Shown here: positions 46,975 through 56,333 of the stretch, one piece after another
How positions within the stretch are numbered: position 1 is the stretch's first letter
How the letters are laid out: every line of letters starts with the position of its first letter
Source of the DNA: Chiua virens
Lineage: Eukaryota > Basidiomycota > Agaricomycetes > Boletales > Boletaceae
Reading direction: 5' to 3'
Length of the DNA: 64,000 nucleotides
NCBI GenBank assembly: GCA_019787685.1
Contig: JAHNUO010000006.1
Coordinates: forward strand, 1,798,001 to 1,862,000
Notes under the pieces: model-generated
What the model was told of the DNA's origin: nothing
The model's database searches: none
What the model saw: only the letters and a program-made list of their open reading frames with translations
Program-made: the position numbers and the translations under genes

Positions 46975-48985
46975 CAGTGTACGTATCATCTACCCTACTT
47001 CCCTTCTCTGTCGTCGTCTGATCTCTATACTAGCGGTGATATTGGACTTATCGGCCTTGCCGTCATGGTACGCGGGTCCCGTGCCGCCTTCCGTTCGGCG
47101 TCCTGAATGTCTAACACAGGGTCAAAATCTGATTTTGAACATGAACGACAAAGGCTACACTGTAGTCGCGTATAACCGTACCACCACCAAGGTTGATGAT
47201 TTCCTTGCCAACGAGGCTAAGGGTATGCGATCATTTTCATGTTCTCGCCACTCCCCTTTAATCATTGTCTTTCAAAGGTACCAATGTCCAGGGCGCACAC
47301 TCCATTCAGGAGCTCGTCGCCAAACTCAAGCGCCCCCGTAAGATCATCCTCCTCGTTAAGGCTGGTCCTGCAGTGGACAGCTTTATTTCCCAGCTCGAAC
47401 CCTACCTCGAGAAGGGTGACATCATTATTGATGGTGGCAATTCACACTACCCTGATTCTATCCGCCGAGCCAAAGAACTTGAGGCCAAAGGCCTCCTCTT
47501 CGTCGGCTCCGGTGTTTCTGGTGGCGAGGAGGGTGCTCGAAATGGTCCCTCCCTCATGCCTGGTGGATCCCCAGACGCATGGCCCGCCATCAAAGAAATA
47601 TTCCAGGCTACTGCGGCTCAGGTCAAAGGCGAGCCCTGCTGTGACTGGGTCGGTGAGACAGGTTCAGGACACTATGTCAAGATGGTGCACAATGGTATAT
47701 CGTTCTACCTTTGCCATGTTCCCCCTTGACAAGAGATTGAATTTGACATCAGGCATCGAATACGGTGACATGCAGCTCATCGCCGAAGCTTATGACATCC
47801 TCAAGCGTGGCCTCGACCTTCCTGAGCGAGAAATTGCAGAAATATTTGCCAAGTGGAATACGGGCGTCCTTGATTCATTCCTCATTGAGATCACTGCCAA
47901 TATTTTGAGGTTCAACGATGACGACGGCGTTCCATTGGTTACCAAGATCTTGGACAAAGCCGGTCAAAAAGGCACGGGCAAGTGGACAGCCATCGCTGCT
48001 CTTGACGCGGGTACCCCTGGTATGTCGTAGTAATATTTAATTCGTCTGTTACTGAATGAGACGCATTCGCGCAGTTACTTTGATCGGTGAGGCTGTGTTC
48101 GCACGTTGCCTATCCGCCATCAAGGATGAGCGTACGCGCGCAAGCAAGGTCATCCCTGGTCCCAAGAAGGAACCCTTCCAGGGCAACAAGGAACAATTCA
48201 TCCTTGACCTCGAACAAGCCCTGTATGCCTCCAAGATCATCTCATACACGCAAGGCTTCATGCTTATGAGGGAGACTGCTAAAGAGGTCTGTATGCCCTT
48301 CCCGAGTAGTTTATCTACTAACATACAGCATAGATTGGTTGGAACTTGAACTATGCTGGCATCGCTCGCATGTGGCGTGGTGGATGTATCATCCAGGTGT
48401 GTCAAGGCACTCCACACGATGGCACGGTAACTCGATCATCTGACGTGTATACATTTTCCAGAGCGTTTTCCTTAGTGACATCACCTCTGCATATGAAAAG
48501 AACTCGAAGCTCGAATCGCTCCTTTTCGACGACTTCTTCAAAAAAGGTTAGTCGGGAATTGCACGTTATTTCAACTGATACCCATTCCTTTCTCAGCTAT
48601 CGAAAATGCACAACCCGGTTGGAGGCGCATCGTTGCTCAGGCTGTTCTCTGGGGAACTCCCACACCTGCTTTCAGCACTGCTCTAGCCTTCTTCGATGGC
48701 TACAGGAGTGAGATCGTGCCCGCAAACCTTATTCAGGCGCAGGTGTGTATTACTTCTGTGTGATACAGCATTTCACTGATTGGGTGCTATCCGAAGCGTG
48801 ACTACTTCGGTGCACACACCTTCCGTGTCCTCTCTGGAAAAGAAAATGAGAAGCTTAAGAAAGGCGAAGACATCCGTAAGTTTTACATGAATTTCTGTTT
48901 TTCCGTTCATGGCCCACGACGCTACACAGATGTTAACTGGACCGGCCGTGGTGGGAACGTGTCCGCTACTACATACTCTGCCTGA
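46975..48985 (+). CDS. GND1: 6-phosphogluconate dehydrogenase (decarboxylating)
   Basis: Pentose-phosphate-pathway enzyme making ribulose 5-phosphate and NADPH in the cytosol. The N-terminal Rossmann fold is [20 protein letters not shown] with [17 protein letters not shown]. Active-site stretches are [38 protein letters not shown] and [21 protein letters not shown]-terminal landmarks: [40 protein letters not shown], and [12 protein letters not shown], then [17 protein letters not shown] at the end. Eleven exons with 45-65-nt introns join without any frame problem (the first exon is only 14 nt: ATG TCT GCT CCA GT). A clean reference gene for judging sequence quality in the window. Confidence 0.95.
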
Positions 48986-49282
48986 GCATGCCGTCCGTGT
49001 TGGCCCTGTATGTATTTGTAGATTTCTTGTTGTCCCTAGATTCGTGGCACACTGTAACTGAAACAGGGCGGGCGTACGATAGTGTCGCTTTGTTATCATG
49101 ACAGAGATGAAAAGAAGTGAAGCTGCTAAGCTTGTCTCTTTCGAAGCAATCTCCGTTCAATTGTGTTTGATCGGCGGGCAAAGCCAAATTTGATCTGAGA
49201 CACCAGGACACTGGCATCCGTCGACGGTCGGAGTAGGCGCGATCATAGCTGTACAGTTCATCGAGTTCACGCTGCCGCCTCC

Positions 49283-51779
49283 ATGTGCGGGATCTTCTGC
49301 TCCTTACGCGCGTTCCGTGACCAGGAAGAGAATTCTGCAAGTGAAGCTGTTGTCCATGTCATATCCGATAAATTGAAGCGTGCAAATGCAGCTCGAGGTG
49401 AGCCTAGTATTCAAACTATGATCGACTCGGATGATCCATCTTTGAATTTAAACGCTCCATCAGGTCCTGATGCACAACACGCGACGTCCATCAGTCTTCC
49501 AGCTCGCAACGCAGCATGCACTAGTGACCCGTCTGTCAGTGGGGACTCCAAGTCAGATATACACTTGTATCTGTACGCCTCCGAGCTTCGGCTGAGAGGT
49601 GATACACCGATCGTGCAACCTCATATAGAGGGTGGCGATGTATTATGCTGGAATGGAGAGGTGCGTCAGCTTTCAATTCTGAATCACGTCTGGAGTGGGT
49701 GCTGATCGCACGATGTCGTTGCCACGATCCGCTTAGGTCTTCGAAGGTCTGAAGGTATTAACCAACCACACGCGCCATCGTCCAAGCTGATCATCCAAAG
49801 ATAGATCCCACCGAAAATGACGGTCAGAAAATCTTCAAGCGCCTTCGGGCTGCAGCAAAACCCCTTGCGATTTCAGAGACCATTGGAAATATCGAGGGAC
49901 CGTAGGTGCTCCGGCTAATCTTTGAACTTATTGGCCCACTCTCCGCATCTAGATACGCATTTGTGTTTTACCATGTCGGTGCCATAGCTGACCGTCAGTT
50001 CGACACTCACCTGCTACAGGAACGGTCAAAGAAGTTGTATTTTGCGCGCGATCCCCTTGGTCGGCGGTCGCTGTTGATACACAAGCCTACGTTGATCAAT
50101 CCGATCTTCCTCCTTTCATCTGTATCTGCTGGCAACGACACATACGAATTCGAGGAGCTCTCCACCGATGGAATATTTGTCCTGGATCTCGATGCAATCT
50201 GCGACGACGCCCAAAACGTATGCGTTCCCGACTCGTGTTGCCAGGACTTGATGCACAAACATCGCTCTAGTTCGTGGCTACTTTCCACAGCCATTTGGAT
50301 GTCATACCCCGGGGAAGTGGCGAACATGTCAAATTCGTATGTAAACGTCTGTCGGAGGGGTTTTCTGTTCATACATTCGCCAACGGTAGGGTCTGGTCAG
50401 GAAGGTTAATCGGTCACTGCCACCTGATGACCTCCCAAGGATTCAAGGCATTGATTCCGCTTCCCTCCCGATGCCCCTTGTTGAGGCGACGGAACAACTT
50501 ATTAATCAGCTGGACAGAAGTGTCATGCTGCATGTAAGAGATATCCCGCAAGCACCAGGATATGAAGGCAATGCGAGAGTCGCCATCCTTTTCAGCGGGG
50601 GAATTGACTCTACGGTACTTGCCTTCTTTGCACACCAGTACGCAACGAAATGCATAGAGATAGCTCGGCTACTAACTGCGACCAGACATATTCCGCTGAA
50701 CGAACCGATCGACCTGTTAAATGTGGCTTTTGAGAATCCACGTAAAGTACAGCTGCAATTAGATGGCAACGTTGGGGCTCTTCCTAAGAGGAAGAGAAAA
50801 CAATTGAAAATAGTAGAAACTGATGTGGGTGGTGATGCTGATAGGGAACTGTCGTCCTATATGGTCCCGGATAGGGTAACAGGCCTCCAAGAGTTGGAGG
50901 AGCTCAGGAGACTGTGTCCTGGGAGAGTGTGGAATTTTGTGAGTCTCGCTATTGGATCTCCCAGTACGTGATACTATATGCTGAGAGCACTTGGAGGTCG
51001 AAGTTGATGTTCCGTACGAGGTAATGCAGAGATGAATTGGAGGACCGCGTGTCTTACAGTCATATGAAACAGGACAGTCAAGCTGCAAGATCGACGGTCG
51101 AGGCGATGATGTACCCCAGCAGGACAGTCATGGACTTCGTGTGTATAATTCATCCTTCGGTGTGAGGATTGTCTCATGCTTTGTGATTAGAGTCTTGCTT
51201 TAGCACTGTACTTCGCTTCTCGGGGTATAGGTCGTGTACGCGATGCTCCGACCTCGGAATATAAAGCGCATACGAGTCACGCGAAAGTGCTCCTCAGTGG
51301 ACTGGGATCGGATGAGTTGCTTGGTGGGTATGGCAGACACAGGAGCGTTTTCACGATACGGGGTTGGCAGGGCGTTATCGACGAGGTGCGTCGCGGTATC
51401 TCACCTTTTCTTCTGCCACCATAACGATCTTCATTCTTGAGCTCCAACTTGAACTCGATCGCATCCCTATGCGGAATCTGGGACGTGATGACCGGATTAT
51501 ATCTTCGCACGGAAAAGAAACAAGACACCCATTCCTTTCTCTTTCTGTCGTGTCATTCCTTGCAGGACTCCTGTACATCTAAAGCTAGATCCGAGACTGG
51601 ATATTGGGATCGGTGATAAGACATTACTGAGGCTTGCGGCAAGGAAGGTGGGGCTCGTGGAGGCGAGTCTAAGGAAGAAACGAGCGATGCAGTTTGGGAG
51701 CCATTCTGCGCGAATGGAAGGAGGGGAGTTGGACAAAAGAGGAGACACTATGATTAGATCCGTGTCAGTTGAAGTGTAA
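49283..51779 (+). CDS. Asparagine synthetase domain-containing protein (ASNSD1-like)
   Basis: The N-terminal class II glutamine amidotransferase-like domain begins [11 protein letters not shown], with the potential Cys2 nucleophile, and includes LCWNGEVFEGLK, GPYAFVFYH and [14 protein letters not shown]. The synthetase domain has the PP-loop [20 protein letters not shown] and the second motif [20 protein letters not shown]. The C-terminus reads [20 protein letters not shown]. An 18-nt exon (49737-49754) encodes VFEGLK. Near 51570 the frame breaks: FLAGL must continue as [20 protein letters not shown], which needs one extra base (CTCCTG where CTCCCTG is expected); without it translation stops at 51580-51582. 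ASNSD1 proteins are distinct from true asparagine synthetase and their reaction is uncertain. Confidence 0.82.
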
Positions 51780-51863
51780 ACAGCCGCGTTGTTTACCCCA
51801 TGTTTGTTGACTCGGCAAATTTACGACTAAGCCTTTTGCTACACCCAAGTACTACGTTCTCTC

Positions 51864-53044
51864 ATGGCATTTCCACAAGCTGCAACTCGTTTACTTGGTA
51901 ACTTGACTATTCAATTGCATAAATACACGCGCTCACGTTCCCTGTCTCGCAGTGCCACTGGGCATTGCATTCGCGACTGTGCAAGCCAGCATTTACGATG
52001 TACCTGGGGGCTTTCGAGCAGTCATGTTCGATCGTTTCTCGGGTGTAAAAGACAAGGTGGGCCGTTTTTCTCCCTCTTGTGATTATTTGCACACATTAGA
52101 ATGGTTAGGCAACGGGCGAAGGAACCCACTTCTTGGTACCTTGGCTGCAGAGGGCAATTTTATATGACTGTCGCATCAAACCTAGAGTGAGTCCCCTGTT
52201 GGTCCTCGTGGTTGAAAGGAGGCGAGAATTATGAACTAGAATATCTCGACCACGACGGGTTCGAAAGACTTGCAAATGGTGTCGATAACGCTGCGCGTGC
52301 TGTCACGGCCCGACACGGATCACTTGCCAAGGATTTACCAGAGTCTGGGTTTGGACTACGATGAACGTGTTCTTCCCTCTATCGGTAATGAAGTACTCAA
52401 GGCGATTGTCGCGCAATTCGACGCGGCAGAGTTGATTACGCAACGAGAGGTGGTGTCGTCAAGAATACAAGCGGACCTATTGCAGCGCGCAGGGGAATTC
52501 AACATCAAATTGGAAGACGTGTCGATCACACATTTAACGTTTGGAAAAGTGAGTGTGGTCAGAACGGGATAAGGATAGGGAAACTAATATTTCGTTTACT
52601 AGGAATTCACACAGGTTGGTGGTCAATAACAGTGCAAGAGACGAGATCTGACCGTTTGATGTGGTACAGGCTGTTGAAGCAAAGCAAATAGCGCAGCAAG
52701 GTATGGCTCGCGGTGTTGGTATGTGTGACAAGCTGACGCGGTAACAGACGCTGAGCGAGCCAAGTTCATCGTGGAAAAGGTAGGCATACTTGATTCGTGG
52801 GAACGTGTCGCTGACAGGGTCGCAGGCTGAACAAGAGCGGCAAGCGGCTGTGATCCGTGCGGAGGGAGAGGCGGAGGCGGCGGCGACGGTATCGAAGGCG
52901 CTGGAGAAGGCGGGTGATGCATTCCTTGCGCTGAGGAAGATCGAAGCGAGCAAGGCGATTGTGCAGTCGTTGTCAGGGAATGGGAATGTGTCGTATATTC
53001 CGAGCAGCGGGGGGAATGTGTTGTTGAATGTACCTAGCAAGTAG
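51864..53044 (+). CDS. PHB1: Prohibitin 1
   Basis: An inner mitochondrial membrane scaffold protein forming rings with Phb2. Joined product: [171 protein letters not shown], ending NVLLNVPSK at the stop 53042-53044. The exon encoding EFTQ is only 12 nt (52603-52614). Eight exons, all canonical and in phase. The N-terminal hydrophobic span serves as membrane anchor in the family. Confidence 0.93.
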
Positions 53045-53114
53045 CGGGTAAGACCGAAGTTGATTCCCATGAAGTGGCGGTGTTACTTGAATCTCTGTCG
53101 CGACGTGGAAGTGA

Positions 53115-53300
53115 ACGCAAGCACAACTCTTCTCTCTACTCTCTGTGTGTGTTCTCTATTCTCTTCTCGTTTCTTCTCTTTTCTCTTTTTCGTCTCTCTT
53201 TTTCCATCTCTCCTCTCATCAGATTATCTCTTTCCTCCTGTACGTTGCCTCTTCCTCTTCCTGCCCTCTCTCCCTTATTCCACACAGTCTCTATTATCTC
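53115..53300 (+). promoter_or_regulatory. Pyrimidine-rich leader of the PUB1-like gene
   Basis: About 185 bases immediately before the ATG at 53301 consist very largely of C and T (CTCTTCTCTCTACTCTCTG, then TTTCTTCTCTTTTCTC and similar). Long CT tracts before the start site are known in highly expressed fungal genes; here it probably covers the core promoter and 5' UTR. Confidence 0.5.
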
Positions 53301-54751
53301 ATGAATCCTATGTCAATGGGCGGCCCTGCCGAGGCTCCGGTATGTCCCCTTCTCTCCCTCATCTTCTCCCTTGTAACCTCCCGACAGAGGCGGGCCCATC
53401 TCTATGTCGGCAACCTGAGCCCTCGTGTCACCGAGTACATGCTCACTGAAATATTCGCCGTCGCTGGCCCTGTCCAGCATGTCAAAATCATCCCAGACCG
53501 CAACTATCAGCATGGCGGCCTTAACTACGGTTTCGTCGAGTACCTTGATATGCGTGCCGCCGAGACCGCCCTCCAAACCCTCAACGGCCGCAAAATCTTC
53601 GACACAGAAATCCGTGTCAATTGGGCTTATCAGGGTCAACAAAACAAGGAGGATACCACAGGCCATTACCACGTCTTCGTTGGCGATCTTTCCCCCGAGG
53701 TCAATGACGAGGTCCTCGCCAAAGCTTTCAGTGCTTTTGGCACCTTATCCGATGCTCGCGTGATGTGGGATATGAATTCCGGCAAATCGCGTGGTTATGG
53801 CTTTCTCGCGTTCAGGGACAAGACTGACGCGGAGCAGGCAATTGCTACTATGAATGGTGAATGGCTCGGCTCCCGCGCCATCCGTGTCAACTGGGCGAAT
53901 CAAAAAACTCAAGGAGCTGTAGGAGGCCTTCCTCCTCCCCGTCCCGTCGGTACCCTCGGTACGGCTCCTGCCCCAATCAATTTCCAAGGTGGCCCCCTTT
54001 CCTACGAAGCAGTTGTCCAGCAAACCCCTTCTTACAACACCACCGTCTACGTTGGCAATTTGGTACCTTACTGCACCCAAGCGGACCTCATCCCTCTCTT
54101 CCAATCCATCGGCTACCTTTCCTGAGATCCGCATGCAAGCTGATCGTGGCTTCGCCTTCGTCAAGCTTGACACACACGAACATGCTGCTATGGCGATCGT
54201 TCAGCTTCAAGGTCAGATGGTCCATGGCAGGCCGATCAAGTGTAGTTGGGGCAAAGACAGAGTCGATGGTGCGACGGTACAGCCCAGCCCCATGAGTCCT
54301 TCTCCTACGGCTTCCCCATATGGTAACATGGTGAGTCAAGGAGGTTTACTCTCTTGCCTTCCTCATACGTCTCATTTCCGTCTTTTTTAGCCCATGTATG
54401 GCATGCCCCAGCCTAATACCTATGGACAGTATGGATTTGGTGCATACGCCGGGTTCCCGAACCAACCAGCGGGTGCCGCGAATCCCGCCAGTCCAGGCAT
54501 GCCCCAGGCTGCTATCGGCGCGGTTGGCACCGGAATTGGCACTAATCAGCCAGGTGCGACAGACGGATCTGTCGCAGCAGGTGCTGCGGCTCAGGGTGCC
54601 CAGGCCCAATGGCCAACTGGAGACCCGAACTCGTATTATTCCAACTACTGGGGTGGTAAGGGGTTGTACGTTTTGTTGGATTCGGCTGACAGTTATTGTA
54701 GGATATTACAGCCAACAAGCGCAGCCTGGCGCTGAAGGCCAGGGTGCTTGA
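53301..54751 (+). CDS. PUB1: PUB1/TIA-1-like RNA-binding protein with three RRMs
   Basis: A poly(A)/poly(U)-binding mRNA stability factor. RRM1: HLYVGNLSPRVTEYMLTEIF with YGFVEYLDMRAAETALQ. RRM2: HVFVGDLSPEVNDEVLAKAF with SRGYGFLAFRDKTDAEQAI. RRM3: TVYVGNLVPYCTQADLIPLF with RGFAFVKLDTHEHAAMAIVQ and IKCSWGKDR. A Gly/Ala/Gln-rich tail ends SQQAQPGAEGQGA. Introns: 53341-53387, 54331-54390 and 54657-54700 or so. In RRM3 the reading frame meets TGA at 54122-54124 (GGC TAC CTT TCC TGA GAT); a +1 step gives SIGYLSEIRMQADRGFAF, which is what the family has. Stop 54749-54751. Confidence 0.88.
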
Positions 54752-55186
54752 GATTTTTGCTACTTTGCATCGTTATATTCTTTCGATCCATTCATCGTCA
54801 TGCTCTCGTGACTGTAGCCATCAAATTGCTCCAAGTTCATTGCCTCCACCTCTCTAGTTTGTTTCTTTCCTTAACTGCAGAAATCTCATCCAGACAGATG
54901 AAAGTTATGTATGGTATTCACAGAACTGTCATCCATACTTGTTCCAGCCTTGTTCATTGTCTCCATCTGTCGCATTACCACTTGATCTCTTATCTTGTTC
55001 TGTTATGGTCGACACACGTTTCAGTTCCCTTCCGGTCTCTGCACAACTCAGTTTCTCTCTTTATATATCCTCCGTAGAGGATGGTTCGAATTCACCATCC
55101 AGAATATTAGTCGTTTGATTGTGTGCGATCGGGTATGGTAAGGGTACTGCAGAATAGTGGAACAGCATCTAGCATCTACTCGACGA
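54752..55186. other. Convergent 3' region between PUB1 and ATG16
   Basis: No gene. T/C-rich sequence, probably the 3' UTR of PUB1, then the 3' end of ATG16 on the other strand. A hairpin-capable inverted repeat, GGATGG and CCATCC around a 10-nt loop, lies at 55079-55100. Its TTCGAATTC loop superficially resembles a tRNA T-loop, but no tRNA body precedes it. Confidence 0.4.
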
Positions 55187-56176
55187 TCAACCATTCGGAC
55201 TCTGATCCTGATTCGTCTGTGGCCGAGATCTTTGCCCATCCGCCGTCGTCGTCGGCTCGGTCGACTCCCCCGGACGCACCCCGTTTCCCGACACCATGCC
55301 AGAGGGAGGTGGTTGGGACCCATCTGTGCCCCGCCAGTGGGTAACAGCTTGGTGTCGTGAGCGCATGTCTTCATAAAAGTCCATCGCATCGTTCATCTTG
55401 TTAGCCTGCGCCTGCTTGTCATCAAGCCAGCGCTGCAAAAGTTTAGCGTTGTCCTTTGTGAGGATCTGATTACGCTCCTCGATCTGACCGAGCTCAAGCT
55501 GGAGCGTGTTGATCTCATCATGAAGAACCTGTGAAAATGAGACGACGGATCATGACAGATCACGTTTGAGACGGGAACTGGTGTACTTACTTGTGCTGTA
55601 CGGTCCTTTTCTATCATCAATTCGTTGTGCTGGTCGACCTTTCTTCGCAGACGATCGACTTCTTCTCGTGCTTTACGAAGGTTCTCGGATTCAATGCGAG
55701 AATATTCCTCCTTCTCGCGGAGAGTTTCGTTCATCGCGAGAAGGCGCTGGGCGTTCTGTCCCTGTGTCTTGTACACCGAGGCGAGTTCGTCTCGGAGGGA
55801 AGATATCTGAGACTCGAGGGATGCCATGTAAGCTGCGCGCACAGGGTTCCTGCCGAATATTATAGTTGAGGATGAGTGGAGCAAGTCAGGCTGGGGAGTA
55901 ACGTACTCTTCTCCGGATGCAGTGCCGGGTATATAGACGGTCGAGCTGGATGGATTAGGGCGAACTGAGCCGACGGCCTTGAGCAAAGACGCATTGCGCT
56001 CTTTGAGAAGCTTGGTCTGCTGTGCTAGCCTACGGTCTGCTTGGATGAGAGACGAAGACTAGGGTGATGATAATGTTGTACTGACACTGTTCGATGATAG
56101 ACGCGAACGCGTTCTGCTTGACATTGCGCTCTGCGAGACGAAGGCGTATCTGTTCTTGCCAGGAGGGCTCTGCCAT
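55187..56176 (-). CDS. ATG16: Autophagy protein Atg16
   Basis: A coiled-coil partner of Atg5-Atg12 at the phagophore. The N-terminal Atg5-binding segment is MAEPSWQEQIRLRLAERN, VKQNAFASIIEQ. A long coiled coil follows: DRRLAQQTKLLKERNASLLK, MASLESQISSLRDELASVY, LRKAREEVDRLRRKVDQHNE, and the highly typical VLHDEINTLQLELGQIEERN, QILTKDNAKLLQRWLDDKQA, QANKMNDAMDFYEDM. The Ser/Pro/Gln tail ends QDQSPNG. Introns near 56046-56093, 55855-55905 and 55530-55590. There is no WD40 domain, as expected for fungi. It shares a 157-bp divergent promoter with VAC8. Confidence 0.88.
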
Positions 56177-56195
56177 CGTCAGAAAGTGAAGTTAA

Positions 56196-56212
56196 TTAGG
56201 GTTAGGGTTAGG
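56196..56212 (+). promoter_or_regulatory. TTAGGG tandem (telobox-like) in the ATG16/VAC8 divergent promoter
   Basis: The sequence TTAGGGTTAGGGTTAGG starts 19 bp upstream of the ATG16 start and lies 121 bp before the VAC8 start. TTAGGG is the telomere repeat of most fungi and is bound by Tbf1/TRF-type Myb proteins, which also act as promoter factors at short internal arrays. A role here is inference. Confidence 0.6.
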
Positions 56213-56333
56213 ATATCCTTACGCGGCAATTTGCGAGTCATCTTTCCCACGGTATGTAGTGTTTTCGAGCTGCAAGTTGCGGCGCAAGTGCATTTGCAAG
56301 TCGTCCCATCTCTCTCTTTCTCTTCCCTCGACA

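Noticed and set aside
17000..53044. IMP1, TIM8, MSH1, aconitase and PHB1 as a mitochondrial gene cluster
   Set aside because: They are spread over 36 kb with many unrelated genes between; this is within chance for a compact fungal genome.
55079..55100. GGATGG...TTCGAATTCA...CCATCC hairpin, T-loop-like
   Set aside because: No tRNA body upstream; it is in a 3' intergenic region and is most likely incidental.
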